From Gracilaria domingensis (Eukaryota > Rhodophyta > Florideophyceae > Gracilariales > Gracilariaceae), in NCBI GenBank assembly GCA_022539475.1, contig VCMS01000068.1:1-64000 (forward strand): a DNA stretch of 64,000 nt. The letters run 5' to 3'. The notes beneath the pieces are model-generated. The model was not told the origin of the DNA. It worked only from the letters and a program-made list of their open reading frames with translations, and ran no database searches. Both the position numbers and the translations under genes were made by a program. How positions within the stretch are numbered: the stretch's first letter is position 1; each line of letters starts with the position of its first letter. Below, piece after piece: positions 54,868 through 64,000 of this stretch.

Positions 54868-56232
54868 TCAATCATGCATAGCAGTATCCTCAACTTTTCG
54901 CGAGGTGTTACCTTCACTCTTACTCTTGTCATACTTTCTTATGGTAGCTTCAGGTAGGGTAGGCCCTCTCAACACACCCGCTCCTGCAAGACGTCTCTCA
55001 TGCTGGCTAATGCACAACTCTTGCATAGCATGAGGCGGCAGTGTCTTGCCGCCGACCGCACCCGCGTGGCGTTGGTGATCCATAGCGGCGGCAAAGCCCA
55101 TGGCCGGGCTCCTAAGGTCATAAACGGGCCCATTTCCAAATAACTCATCTCGCTTCTCCGGATGATAAAATAGAATTTCCTCCAGCAACTCACGGCGAAT
55201 GTAAAGCAAACTCTCCTTATCGGTCATATTGATACGTTTCTCAAAGTCAAACTCCTTCTCACTGAGCGCCTGGGGTCGTCTGCCAAAGCCCATCGGATCT
55301 CTCCATTCCTTGAAATAGTCGAACATGAGCGCTTCTCTGGCGGTCAAGCGCTTATCAGGGTCAAACTGCAGCATGCCCTCAATGAGCTTGAACGCCTCGG
55401 GGTCAGTGCCCGACGGGAAGATGGACGGGATGTCGGCGGCGACTTTTTGTCGAGCGGTGCGCAGGAAGTCCTGCGCCTTTTGACTGCGCAGCTTGCGAAT
55501 GCTGTCGGCGGTGGGAGTGCCAGTGAACTCGGTGATTTGACGCAGTTGGTCAATCTCATCGGAGCCGGGAAACAGCGGTCGCCTGAGCAGCATCTCGGCA
55601 AAGATGCAGCCGGCCGACCACACATCAATGGCCGAGCCGTAGTTGTTTGCCTGCGGCATGATGAGCTCGGGGGCCCTGTACCAACGGGTGGCGACATAGT
55701 CAGTCCACAGCACCATGTCCGAGTCGTTCTCGGCTCGGAAGGCGGCGCGTGCCAGGCCAAAGTCACAAATCTTGAGGCTGCAGCGGCTGTCCACGAGGAT
55801 GTTGGACGGCTTCAAGTCGCGGTGCAGCACGCCGGCGGCGTGCAAGTACTGGATGCCTCTCAACAGCTGGAACATGAGGTACTTGATATTAGCGGCATTC
55901 AACGGGGCGGAGGACATGATAACGCGCGACAAGTCGCAGGGCATGAGCTCAAACACCACAAAGGTGTCATTGAAGCGATCGCGATCGGAAGGGACGAGAA
56001 TGTCCTTTATCTCGATGACGTTGTCGTGGCCGCGCAACAAGCGGAGGAACTTGAGCTCGCGGAGGATGCGGGTGGCCATGGGGTAGGTGTCCAAGACGCG
56101 CTTGATGCGCTTGACGGCGACCTGCTGCTCGGTGACGACATCCTGCGCGGAGGCGACGACGCCGTAGGCGCCCTCGCCAATGACCTGCGTGAGGCGGTAG
56201 CGATTCGCCAACAACGGGCCGTCGTGCGACAT
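54868..56232 (-). CDS. MAP kinase with TDY activation motif
   Basis: From the ATG at 56,232 the product is 454 residues. Kinase landmarks are the glycine loop GEGAYGVV (residues about 19-26), the lysine in VAVKRIK, the catalytic loop LHRDLKPSN (about 133-141), DFGLAR, and the activation segment WTDYVATRWYRAPE. The MAPK insert and the CMGC-type FPGSDEIDQL follow. TDY in place of TEY is typical of one algal and plant MAPK branch. The C-terminal 110 residues beyond the kinase core are Lys/Glu-rich and may bind partners. The family acts in phosphorylation cascades below a MAPK kinase. A longer in-frame 5' extension runs into the neighbouring gene and is artefactual in this GC-rich DNA. No intron. 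Confidence 0.93.
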   Translation of the reverse strand: MSHDGPLLANRYRLTQVIGEGAYGVVASAQDVVTEQQVAVKRIKRVLDTYPMATRILRELKFLRLLRGHDNVIEIKDILVPSDRDRFNDTFVVFELMPCDLSRVIMSSAPLNAANIKYLMFQLLRGIQYLHAAGVLHRDLKPSNILVDSRCSLKICDFGLARAAFRAENDSDMVLWTDYVATRWYRAPELIMPQANNYGSAIDVWSAGCIFAEMLLRRPLFPGSDEIDQLRQITEFTGTPTADSIRKLRSQKAQDFLRTARQKVAADIPSIFPSGTDPEAFKLIEGMLQFDPDKRLTAREALMFDYFKEWRDPMGFGRRPQALSEKEFDFEKRINMTDKESLLYIRRELLEEILFYHPEKRDELFGNGPVYDLRSPAMGFAAAMDHQRHAGAVGGKTLPPHAMQELCISQHERRLAGAGVLRGPTLPEATIRKYDKSKSEGNTSRKVEDTAMHD

Positions 56233-56503
56233 GGTCCCTCGCGTCGGCAGCGGCGGCGCGCGCACAGCCGGGGGGGGGGGGCGCGGGCGTGGCGCGTCAG
56301 CGCGCGCCGCAAACGCGCCGCCTAAAAGGCGCCACGCGCAAGCGGCTGCGCACGCGCGCGCGCCAGCAGCGCACGGCGGAGCGCCCCAAATTCGGCGCGG
56401 CGTCCTCCGTGGCGCGCGCGCCGCCTCCACGGCGGCCACGGCGGCCACGGCGGCCACGTGCGGCACGCGGCCACGGCGCCACGGCGCGCACGCCGGCCAG
56501 CGC

Positions 56504-56695
56504 TCACAGCAGGCGCGTGGCGGGCAGCGAGCGCGCGGCGCGTGCGGCGCGCACGGCGTCGCACGCCTCGCGCATGGCGGCCAGACACGCGCGCAGCGCG
56601 TCGACGTCGCGCACCTGCGCGAGGCGGCCGCGCACGGAGCGCAGCGCGCGCGCCGCCTCCTCCTCGGCGGCGCGCAGCTCGTCGTCCACGCACAG

Positions 56696-56733
<38 letters not shown>

Positions 56734-57789
56734 TGCTGCCGCCGTCGGCGGCGCCCAGCCGCGCCAGCTGCGCGCCCTCCGCGCCCGGCAGCCGGCGGCG
56801 GCGCAGCCGCGCGGCGGGCGGCTCGGCGCGCGCGCGCGACGAGCTGATGCGCCGCCGCTCCGCGCCGCGCTCCACCTGCACCAGCGACGTCTCCATGCTG
56901 CGCGCGGCGGGCGGCGGCGCGGCCTCCAGCCGGCTGACGCTGAGCTCGCGGTTGGCGCGGCGCAGGATGGCGGCCGCGTCCTCCTCCTGCTCCTCCTGCT
57001 CCGCCTGCCGCTCGTAGTCGCGCGCGCGCGCGGCGCGCGGCGCGCTGCAGAGCACGCACAGCACGTCGCCGTCCGCGGGCTCGCGCATGAGCGGCGTGGC
57101 GCACGTCGGGCACGCGCTGCTGAGCATGGTCCAGCCCTGCAGCAGCTTGTCGCCGAGCGCGGCCGACGCGGCCTCGGCGCCGTCGCTGCCGACGGCGGCG
57201 GCGGCCAGCGCGCCGCCTGCGCGCGCCTCGCCTGCGCGCGCTTCGGGCGCCGGCGGCGGCGCGGCGGGCGCGCGCTCGGGCGCGGCGGCGGCGGCGCGCG
57301 TGACGGGCGCGTCGTCCTCGGTGGGCTCTGTTGGGTCGCGCGCGGGCGCGGCGTCGCCGTTGGGCGCCGGCAGCGGCAGCGGCAGCGGCAGCGGCAGCGG
57401 CAGCGGCAGCGCGCGCGGCGGCTGCGTGACGACGTCGGCGCGGCAGTTGCAGCACACGACCCTGCCCTGTCTGGAGCGCGCCAGCGGCATGTTGCAGCTC
57501 GCGCGCGGACAAGTCTCAGCCACTGGCGGCGGGGGCAAAGCTGGTTAGAGCGGGCTGCGCTGGGGGGTGGCGTTGCGCTGGGGGGTGGCGTTGCGCTGGG
57601 CGGGGGGCGCGGTGCATACGTACACATGGTCCAGCCCTCCAGGAGGAGGCGCGACAGACGCTGCACGCTGGCGTCCGACTGGCCGGGCGGATCGTCCATG
57701 CGGGGCGCGTCGGGCGGCGGCGGCGCCGATGGCGGCGGCGAGCGCGGCGGCGAAGGCGACGACGACGGCGGTTGCTTCGAGACCGCCAT
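56504..57789 (-). CDS. ZNRD2 (SSSCA1/p27 autoantigen)-like protein with two zinc domains
   Basis: Two exons, 57,624-57,789 and 56,504-57,522, flank a 101-nt GT-AG intron (57,523-57,623; GTACGT donor, CTCTAAC branch-like site, CGCCAG acceptor). They give 394 residues. Splicing restores the family core LLLEGWTMLAETCP, with Cys pairs in PRASCNMPL and VVCCNCRADV. A second copy of the same core follows near residue 190 (LLQGWTMLSSACPTC, then VLCVLCSAP). Family members such as human ZNRD2 are about 200 residues with one such domain, so this is a doubled and extended form. Between and after the domains lie Ala/Arg-rich low-complexity stretches and a Leu-Pro run. The cellular role of the family is poorly known. 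It lies upstream of the MAP kinase on the same strand. Confidence 0.8.
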
Positions 57790-58205
57790 GGCGCGGCGCC
57801 GCGCGCGGCGCGACGCGCCGGCTGGCGGCCGCGCGCACGCACAGATGCAGCGGCTGCAGCGCAGCGGCTGCAGCCGCGCGCCGCGCGCGCCGGCGCCAAT
57901 TGCTCGCGCGCGCCAAGTGGCCGCGGCGCCGCTCAATTGCAATTGCCGCGCGCTGTAAACTTTACAGTGTAAAGTGCTTGCTGCTCGCAATTCAAGGCGC
58001 GCACGACGTGGCGGCGCGCCGGAGGCGGCGCCATTCCCGCGGCGCCATCTACATACGTTCGCCGCCGTTGCGGCGCGCCTCGCGGCGCAACAACTTGTTG
58101 GCGCCTGTCGCCACGCGCTTCAAAATGGCGCCCGCTCCGCGCGCGCGCTGCTGCCGCTGCCCCCCGCGGCAGCGTCGCGCCGTGAAACACTCGTCCGCCC
58201 GCGCG

Positions 58206-58745
58206 ATGGGCTGCATTCCGTCCACGCACGCCGCCGCCGCCAAGCTTGCGGACGAGCCGCACGCGCGCGCGCCGCGCGTGCCGCAGCAGCCCGAGCAGCC
58301 CGAGCAGCCCGAGCAGCCCGAGCAGCCCGAGCAGCCCGAGCAGCCCGAGCAGCCCGAGCAGCGCGAGCACGCGGCGCGCCAGCGCGCGGCCGCGCAGCGG
58401 CGCGCCAACACGGCGGTGCTGCGGCAGGCCAACGTGTTCGACCAGCTGCACGAGCAGGCGCACAAGGAGCCGTCGCTGCGCGACGTGAGCGTGCAGGTGG
58501 GCGCGCACAACCAGCGGCTGCTGGACGGCTTTGAAAAGAAGGAGCGGGAGGCGCGCGAGCCGCCGCGTTTACAGAGCGTGGAGAAGCGCCACCTCAGGGC
58601 GTCTAAACTGTTCGACAAGCTTCAGCAGTACGAGATGAACGACGAGCGCGTTCGCATGGAGCCCAAGCTGCAGAACAGCTTCCAGCAGCGCCAGAGGGAG
58701 CTGCAGCGCGCGCCCGCCGGCGCGCACGCGCCGGCGCGCGCGTGA
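58206..58745 (+). CDS. Small MGC-start protein with PEQ repeats
   Basis: From the ATG at 58,206 the product is 179 residues. MGCIPSTHA at the N-terminus is a typical dual-acylation motif (Gly2 myristoyl, Cys3 palmitoyl). An eight-fold Pro-Glu-Gln repeat follows, then a charged, helical C-terminal half (VLRQANVFDQLHEQAHKE, LDGFEKKEREARE, LRASKLFDKLQQYEM) with no known domain. The Lys/Glu-rich helices suggest a membrane-tethered adaptor; I do not recognise the family. The long 5' extension of the frame runs through the bidirectional intergenic region and is discarded because 58,206 is the only start giving the acylation motif. Confidence 0.6.
   Translation: MGCIPSTHAAAAKLADEPHARAPRVPQQPEQPEQPEQPEQPEQPEQPEQPEQREHAARQRAAAQRRANTAVLRQANVFDQLHEQAHKEPSLRDVSVQVGAHNQRLLDGFEKKEREAREPPRLQSVEKRHLRASKLFDKLQQYEMNDERVRMEPKLQNSFQQRQRELQRAPAGAHAPARA
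58283..58366 (+). repeat. 9-bp coding tandem repeat (PEQ)
   Basis: Eight near-perfect GAGCAGCCC units encoding Pro-Glu-Gln in the small MGC-start protein. The near identity of the units suggests recent expansion by slippage. Confidence 0.9.
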
Positions 58746-58909
58746 TCAATCGTCGTCGTGCTCGGCGTCCTTTTCCGGCAGCCGCGCCGCCACCTCCTCC
58801 CACGATTTCTGCACGTCGCAACGCATGCGCACGCGGACGCGCGGTTAGAAGGCGTGCGGGTGCGGGGGCGGGAGCGCTTCGCGCAGCGCGCGCGCGCGCG
58901 CTTTTGTAA

Positions 58910-59095
58910 TTAAACACGTACTCCCTTGTTGATCGACTTCCAGACGGAATCGGTGGTGCTGAGGTACGCGTGCGTGCACGCGTAGCTGGCCGCCACCAGC
59001 GAGGTGACGTACACCGAGTTGCGCCTCATCAGCACGTTGTAGACGGTGGCGCGGAACGCGGCCATGCCGCTCATGGCGGCTTCTCGGGCGGCCAT
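58910..59095 (-). CDS. Complex III subunit 9 (QCR9/UQCR10)
   Basis: A 61-residue protein from the ATG at 59,095. The core VLMRRNSVYVTSLVAASYA closely follows the plant and animal QCR9 pattern (a YxLxxRRNSVYV-type start leading into one membrane helix). The end (DSVWKSINKG) matches the helix after the membrane span. QCR9 is a small nuclear-encoded subunit of the mitochondrial cytochrome bc1 complex, near cytochrome c1 and the Rieske protein. The length fits the family (about 56-72). Its 3' end converges with the MGC-start gene, 164 bp away. Confidence 0.85.
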   Translation of the reverse strand: MAAREAAMSGMAAFRATVYNVLMRRNSVYVTSLVAASYACTHAYLSTTDSVWKSINKGVRV

Positions 59096-59569
59096 TTTGC
59101 TCAACGGTGCGCTCTCTCTCTCTCTCTCTCCGACTTTTTGCGGCGGTGCCGAGCGAGCGAGCGGGGGTGGGCGGGATGATCGCGGCCGCGCGCAGCCGAC
59201 CCGCAGCACAACTCACACACACACAAGCCACCGCCACATCGGCGCGCCGCGGGGTGGCCACGGCCGCGCACACGTCGCGGGCGTGGCCACGCGTACAGCG
59301 AGCGCCACGCGCGCGCAGGCGTTGGTGCTTTTTCGGTTTTGGTGACATAGCGCGCGCCATGATTGCGCAAGCAACGGCCGCGCGGCGATCATGATGACGC
59401 GCAGTGGCGCATTGTCGTCTCCCACGCCGCGCGGCGCGCGCAGTGGAGGCAGTACTCTGTACTACACAGAGTCTGTCGGTCGAAAGTGAAGGCAGGCTGC
59501 GCCTTTACCGAAAACAAGCATCGTCGAGTTAACAAAAAGAAAAAGAGAGAGGAGGAAACACTATTCTAT
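59096..59569. other. Intergenic region
   Basis: About 470 bp between the QCR9 start and the stop of the phosphotransferase gene. It has a CT microsatellite at about 59,108-59,130 just upstream of QCR9 and an AC run near 59,210. Nothing else is recognised. Confidence 0.4.
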
Positions 59570-60538
59570 CTACCGGCTGCTGACGAGCGGCAGCAGGTTG
59601 TACGGCGGCTTCCGCGGGTCGTTCCAGCCGCGCCGCTCCATCAGCAGCGCCGCGCGCAGCGACAGCTCCGCGAACAGCGCGCCGCCCAGCACGTCCGCCA
59701 CGTAGTGGTGGCGCAGGTAGATGGCCGCCCACCACACCAGCGCCACATACGCCCACAGCAGCGCGCGCACCGGCCGCGCGCGCGCGCTGGGGAAGCGCGC
59801 AATCAGGTACGGCCACGCCGCGTGCAGCGACGGCCACGCGCCGAACACCACCTTGCCGCCCTTGGTGTACATGTCGCGGAACAGCTGCATGTCGTAGCGC
59901 CGATCCACGCGCGCCAGCACCGCCGGATCGCCCTTCATCGAGTAGTTGGCCGCGCTCACGCCGTGCTTGAGAAAGTACCACGGCGGCGCCGTCGGGAACG
60001 ACAGGTGCGTGCACACCGCCGCCAGGTTCATGCTCCCAAACGCCCACACAAACGTCGGCAGCTTTGCGCGCCCGTCGGCCGACGGCAGCGACGCCACCAA
60101 AAACCACAGCGGCAGCGTGGGGTGCACCGTGTACGGCACGGCCGCCATCAAATCCAGCGCCTCCGCGCTGCGCTCGGACGGCTCGAACCAGCCGCGCGAC
60201 GTGCCAAACGCCGCGTCGTCCAGCGCGGGCAAAAGCGTCACGTTGATGCGCGGCCGCCGATGATCAGGAATCAGCGCCACGCCGCACGAGAACAGCAGCA
60301 GCCACAGCACCACGGGCACGAACGCCAGCGCCAGCTTGCGCGCCCACGCCAGCAGCGCGGCGCGGCGGCGCGGCGCCGCCGCCGCCGCCGCCGGCGCGGC
60401 GGCGTGCGAGGCGGCGGAAACGGGCGCGGCGGCGGCCATGAGCAGCAGGCGGCGCGCGAGCGTGGAAAGCATGAGCTGCTCGCAGCGGCGGCGGCGCCAG
60501 GTGAGGCAGCGCGGCGCAGACGCCGACACGCATGTCAT
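59570..60538 (-). CDS. Inositolphosphorylceramide synthase, AUR1/PAP2 type
   Basis: A multi-pass membrane protein with the PAP2-type active site of AUR1-like enzymes: CTHLSFPTAPPWY, then FGAWPSLHAAW with the catalytic His, and YLRHHYVADVLGG with the second His pair. Several hydrophobic helices are evident (LALAFVPVVLWLLLFSCGVAL, ALLWAYVALVWWAAIYL). AUR1-type enzymes move phosphoinositol from phosphatidylinositol to ceramide in the Golgi; these residues and the GDPAVLARVDRRY region fit that branch better than lipid phosphate phosphatases. The start is uncertain; the ATG at 60,538 gives 322 residues, and 60,469 would give about 300. The N-terminal 60 residues are low-complexity Ala/Arg. Confidence 0.82.
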   Translation of the reverse strand: MTCVSASAPRCLTWRRRRCEQLMLSTLARRLLLMAAAAPVSAASHAAAPAAAAAAPRRRAALLAWARKLALAFVPVVLWLLLFSCGVALIPDHRRPRINVTLLPALDDAAFGTSRGWFEPSERSAEALDLMAAVPYTVHPTLPLWFLVASLPSADGRAKLPTFVWAFGSMNLAAVCTHLSFPTAPPWYFLKHGVSAANYSMKGDPAVLARVDRRYDMQLFRDMYTKGGKVVFGAWPSLHAAWPYLIARFPSARARPVRALLWAYVALVWWAAIYLRHHYVADVLGGALFAELSLRAALLMERRGWNDPRKPPYNLLPLVSSR

Positions 60539-60803
60539 GGTCGGCAGCGGCGCGGCGCGGCGCTTGCTGCCACAAACGGCTACTGCGCGCCGTACCTGCG
60601 CGCCACAGCGCGCGCGCATCAAAAGCGCGCCGCCGCGCGCGCGCGCGCGCGCGCTGCGCACCAACAAAGCGCTCGCTGCGCGCAGGGCCGCGCCGCCCGC
60701 CACGTATGCGCGCTGTCGCACCGCCTCGCGCCACCGCCACGGCGCGCGCGGCGCTCGTCACGCGTCACGGCACGGCCCTCGTAGTAGGTGTATCTCATTT
60801 AAC

Positions 60804-61616
60804 TTACAACGCGCTGCTGCTGCCGCTGCTGCTCTGCTCGCGCTGATGCTCCATGGCGCTGAGCTTGCCGTCCTCGAGCGCCTCCTCCCCGGCCTCCTTC
60901 CGCCGCGCGCGCCGCGCGGCCAGCCAGGTGGCGCCGTACAGCAGCGCGGCGAGCACCACAACGCCCACCACGCCGCCGGCCACGCGCCCGCCGTTCACGC
61001 CGTCGCCGTCCATCGCCACGGCGTCCACGCTCTTCTTCTTGTTGGGCGCCTCGGTCCAGCCCGAGAAGGAGCACACCTTCCCGTCTCCCTCCTCCACAAA
61101 CATGTACAGCACGCCAGATTTAATTGGCAGCTGCTTGCCAGCAAAGCCAATCTGTCCGTCCTTCCGCGTACGAACGTACACCACTCTGGCCACCTGCCGC
61201 GTGCCGCATATCATCGTCGACGGCTGCTCCCCGGAGCGAGCCTCCCCCCACGCCACGTTGGCTGCGCCAAACTCGTCCTTGGCCGCCCTGCCCACGCTGC
61301 GCAGCGCGCCGTCCGCCCACTCCATCTCCGAGCCGCTGACCACCAGCGTGCGCATATCGTCCACGCCGCCCCACTTGGAGCACCTGGCGCCGTCGTAGAA
61401 CGAAAACTCGGGCGACACCGCCGCAGTGCCCCTCGGAAAGCCCTTGGTCAGAATCTCCTGCACGTCCTTGCCAAACGCGCCGCCGCACCCGCCCGACCCG
61501 GCGCCCAGCGCCGACGTCAGAAACGGCCAATGAAGATGAGCGGCGGAGAAAGCGGCGCGCGCGCGCGCGCAAAGCAGCGCGGTAGCCGCCGTCAGCAGCA
61601 GCAGCCTCGCCATCAT
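60804..61616 (-). CDS. Type I membrane protein of unknown function
   Basis: A 270-residue protein from the ATG at 61,616. A signal peptide (MMARLLLLTAATALLCARARA) leads into a luminal domain of about 180 residues with six or so cysteines (GSGGCGGAFGK, ARCSKWGGVDD, STMICGTRQ, GKVCSFSGW). A single transmembrane helix (VAGGVVGVVVLAALLYGATWL), a basic stop-transfer (RRARRK) and a short acidic, Ser-rich cytoplasmic tail follow. The layout suggests a secretory-pathway or cell-surface protein; I recognise no family. It lies head to tail with the inositolphosphorylceramide synthase gene on the same strand, 265 bp away. Confidence 0.7.
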   Translation of the reverse strand: MMARLLLLTAATALLCARARAAFSAAHLHWPFLTSALGAGSGGCGGAFGKDVQEILTKGFPRGTAAVSPEFSFYDGARCSKWGGVDDMRTLVVSGSEMEWADGALRSVGRAAKDEFGAANVAWGEARSGEQPSTMICGTRQVARVVYVRTRKDGQIGFAGKQLPIKSGVLYMFVEEGDGKVCSFSGWTEAPNKKKSVDAVAMDGDGVNGGRVAGGVVGVVVLAALLYGATWLAARRARRKEAGEEALEDGKLSAMEHQREQSSSGSSSAL

Positions 61617-62514
61617 CGCCTGCAACGTGCGTGCGTCGCGTCGCGTCGCGCGCAGCCGCCGCCGCGCCCATCGCGCCTAATACCGCCGCGCGGCTTCGCC
61701 CCGCGCCGCCCGCGCGCCGGGGCAGCGGCGCGAGCGCACTCGCCGCCCGCAGCCGCCGCTCGCGTACAGCCTCGCGGCCGCGCGGCCCGCGGCGCGGCGG
61801 CGGCGCGCCTTGGCGCAGTGTATGGCCGTGGTGCTCACGTCATCATACAACAGCGCGGCACGCGCGTGACGCGCGCGGCGCGCGCGGCGATCTGTAAGCC
61901 GCGGCGCACGCGCGCGGCGCTCTCCGCGCGAGCGCCGACACGTGTGGGAGCGCGGCGGTGGCGCGTTTGAAGCGGCGCAGATGATTGCGCCCGTTTGAAA
62001 ATTCAAACGCGGCGCAGTTCAAACTGCCGTGCCAGCTCCCTCCCCCGCCCCCCCCCCCCCCCTCCGAGACACACAGCGCCGCGCCTTTGCGCGTCTGCTG
62101 CGCCTGCGCCCTTCCCCCCCCACGCCCCCAGTGTTCCGAAGCGCACCCCTCGCTTGAACAACCCTGTCGTGCGCGCCCTTCGTCCCTTTCCGCCGCCGCC
62201 CCCATCTATCCGTTCTGCTTCTCTCACCTCCCCCCTCCCCCCCCCCCCCCCCCACCCCCTGCACCGTGTCCGCCCTCTCAGCCATGCAAGCCTGACTTCT
62301 TTCTTTCTTGTCTTCTCCTGCTCCCAATTCTGTCACTCCAACCGCTCCATTTTCCCTAAATACCGCACCGTCCCCAGCCCAAACCCCACCCCTCCACTTC
62401 CGTCCCTCACCCCCCTTCGCATCCAAATCCCCCTCCTCCCCGCCCAAACCTGGCTCGCTGTCTACTCCGCTCCGCCACCCGCCCTGCTCCCACAGCAGCC
62501 CCCTCCTCGGCGCA
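61617..62514 (+). promoter_or_regulatory. Divergent intergenic region with C-rich leader
   Basis: About 900 bp between divergent start codons. The part nearer the MYB gene contains long C tracts (62,047-62,062 and 62,234-62,254) and is nearly all C and T on the coding strand, much like the leader at 34,140-34,298. It probably forms the MYB promoter and 5' leader. A small direct start of the membrane-protein promoter should be at the left end. Confidence 0.45.
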
Positions 62515-64000
62515 ATGGAGCACCACCACCAACATGCTACAAGTGATCCGCCACACGATCATCACCGCGCAAACCCGCCCCACAATCCACCCCCCCAACC
62601 GCAAACTCACACTCCTCCGTCACATTTCGTCCCGCCACCCCCTGTCGACCTGCACAACATCCCCCACACATCCAACATGCACAACCCCACAGCAACTGCT
62701 CAGCAGAGCGCGTCACACCCGCATCACCCGCCTGCAGCTTTCTCGTTTTCGATGCCCGTCAACGTTCATTCCGCCTACCTTTTCCCCCCCGACGACATCT
62801 ATTCCAAGGATGACCCCAATCTGTTCGCGCATCTGCCACCCCCGCCAAAGGAAGTTGATTCATTCCTCATCTCTCCATCCAAGCTACTGTCTGCCCCGCC
62901 ACAGCAACGCGCTTCCGGCCCACCAATTCTTCCTCATCCCTTTCCGCATCCGCCACATCCCGCCGCAGCTGCTGCTGCCGCCGCCGCCGTCGCCTTTGAG
63001 CATCAACCCAACTCAGAAGCTATGTTCGCGCAGCATTCATACAATGAGCAGCTTCTGCTCCGTCGTATGCGCGCTCAACGTGCTGAGAATCTTGCCCGAC
63101 CTGTGCCGGTCAACCCCCCTCGAAATGGTCGCAAACGCCCGCCGAAATCAAAAGCCAAACCAGTGCAGAAGGTGTCCACAGCAGAGGCTGTACGCCTGGT
63201 TGCTCAGATGGATCGCCCGCCGACACGCCGTTCTTCAAAGGGCGGTTGGACGCGCGACGAGGATGATATGCTCCGTGTAGTGGTCATGGAGCATAGCGAG
63301 AAGAATTGGAAGGATATCGCAAAGGCGCTCAACGCATCGTTTCCAGGCAGCAAACGAAATGATGTCCAATGCTTACATCGTTGGCAAAAAGTATTGCAAC
63401 CTGGTTTGAAAAAGGGTCCCTGGACACAGCATGAGGATGACACTATTACTCGATTAGTAGGTACTCTTGGTGCGAACAAGTGGAGCCTAATTGCGAAGCA
63501 GTTGCCTGGTCGAATCGGAAAACAATGTCGAGAGCGCTGGTTTAACCATCTCAATCCAGATATCAATAAGGATCCTTGGACAGAGCAGGAAGAGCGCATA
63601 CTCCGCGAAGCTCATGCTCGCATTGGCAACAAATGGGCGGTGATTGCAAAGTACTTGCCCGGTCGAACAGACAATGCAATCAAGAATCATTACAACGCCA
63701 CCCAGCGAAGGGCGGCTACTCGCAAACAAGGACGCAAAGGCAAGTCCAAGGCTTCAGCTCAAACATCGTCAGACACTAACAGTTTTGTCTCGAATGCTTC
63801 GGCCGCACAAAAGAAGCCCGAAAACACGCAAGCACCCATGCATAACACTCGTCCCAACCCAGTTCCGATCCGTCCTGCTCTGCAGCATCGACCACCTGCA
63901 AACCCCGCACAACATTTGAACGTAACCACGTTATCAACAGTGACAAAGGACGATACAACCTCGATCCCACCGCCGGAGAAAAAGGCAGATGTCAGCAAAC
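62515..64000 (+). CDS. Three-repeat (R1R2R3) MYB transcription factor, 3' end outside window
   Basis: From the ATG at 62,515 the frame is open to the window end (495 codons). The first 240 residues are His/Pro/Gln/Ala-rich and disordered ([17 protein letters not shown]). Three MYB repeats follow from about 63,241: R1 [14 protein letters not shown]2 [19 protein letters not shown] with [19 protein letters not shown], and R3 [19 protein letters not shown] with [15 protein letters not shown]. Each has its regularly spaced tryptophans; R1 and R2 have three. Three-repeat MYBs act as cell-cycle regulators in animals and plants, binding MSA/MRE-type sites; here the targets are unknown. The region after R3 is basic ([12 protein letters not shown]), perhaps nuclear-localising, then disordered up to the edge. 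Confidence 0.93.
   Translation, partial: MEHHHQHATSDPPHDHHRANPPHNPPPQPQTHTPPSHFVPPPPVDLHNIPHTSNMHNPTATAQQSASHPHHPPAAFSFSMPVNVHSAYLFPPDDIYSKDDPNLFAHLPPPPKEVDSFLISPSKLLSAPPQQRASGPPILPHPFPHPPHPAAAAAAAAAVAFEHQPNSEAMFAQHSYNEQLLLRRMRAQRAENLARPVPVNPPRNGRKRPPKSKAKPVQKVSTAEAVRLVAQMDRPPTRRSSKGGWTRDEDDMLRVVVMEHSEKNWKDIAKALNASFPGSKRNDVQCLHRWQKVLQPGLKKGPWTQHEDDTITRLVGTLGANKWSLIAKQLPGRIGKQCRERWFNHLNPDINKDPWTEQEERILREAHARIGNKWAVIAKYLPGRTDNAIKNHYNATQRRAATRKQGRKGKSKASAQTSSDTNSFVSNASAAQKKPENTQAPMHNTRPNPVPIRPALQHRPPANPAQHLNVTTLSTVTKDDTTSIPPPEKKADVSK

Noticed and set aside
56231-57958. A 575-codon open frame on the + strand opposite the ZNRD2-like gene
   Set aside because: It is Arg/Ala/Gly-rich with no recognisable motif and is the antisense of a spliced gene with clear zinc motifs; GC-rich DNA produces such frames by chance.
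56233-57990. A 586-residue N-terminal extension of the MAP kinase
   Set aside because: It overlaps the ZNRD2-like gene in another frame, and the kinase has a normal start just before its glycine loop.
60336-61970. A 544-codon + strand frame over the synthase and type I membrane protein genes
   Set aside because: Low-complexity antisense frame; the minus strand carries a PAP2 active site and a coherent signal-peptide protein.

Overview
This window reads as nuclear DNA of a photosynthetic eukaryote with long, mostly intronless genes and a few short GT-AG introns (about 100 to 210 nt). A bacterial-type release factor 3 with a transit-peptide-like leader, a degraded ribulose-phosphate 3-epimerase, a cytosolic ribosomal protein uL1, a QCR9-type complex III subunit and an ACC-synthase-like protein fit an alga; a unicellular red alga is my best guess, made from gene style and not from a diagnostic marker.

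Region 1 (about 1-24,400) is accessory and decayed. It holds a ribulose-phosphate 3-epimerase remnant, a ketopantoate-reductase-like gene broken by three single-base frame changes, and an inverted pair of HAD-phosphatase paralogs of which one is dead. Next comes a remarkable block at about 4,770-16,670. Two arms diverge from a roughly 930-bp imperfect palindrome containing three GC-rich hairpins. The left arm encodes a ParB-type protein and a 2-oxoglutarate/Fe(II) dioxygenase-like protein. The right arm encodes a DNA amino-methyltransferase fused to a SET domain, followed by a coiled-coil protein. A Plavaka-type (CACTA-related) transposase-like protein converges from the right. I read this as a large DNA transposon carrying its own chromatin-modifying toolkit. 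After it lie hairpins, a 149-bp direct repeat pair and a broken Ty3/gypsy-type LTR retroelement fossil (about 18,550-22,945, minus strand).

Region 2 (24,400-54,800) is the ordinary gene-bearing part: an ACC-synthase-like pseudoenzyme, the Paf1-complex subunit Ctr9, plastid RF3 divergent from ribosomal protein uL1 (RPL10A), a three-exon ubiquitin E2 variant (MMS2/UEV1), a 1,368-residue disordered protein with an N-myristoylation signal, a small one-helix membrane protein, a secreted Cys-rich protein, a LINE remnant, a long RS-repeat/zinc-finger protein and a Golgi-type glycosyltransferase. Tails of one LINE family are scattered through it.

Region 3 (about 54,868-64,000) is much more GC-rich and densely packed: a TDY-type MAP kinase, a two-domain ZNRD2/p27-autoantigen-like protein with one intron, a small protein with an MGC N-terminus and PEQ repeats, QCR9, an AUR1-type inositolphosphorylceramide synthase, a signal-anchored type I membrane protein and the start of a three-repeat MYB that runs off the window. 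No rRNA, tRNA or CRISPR was recognised.
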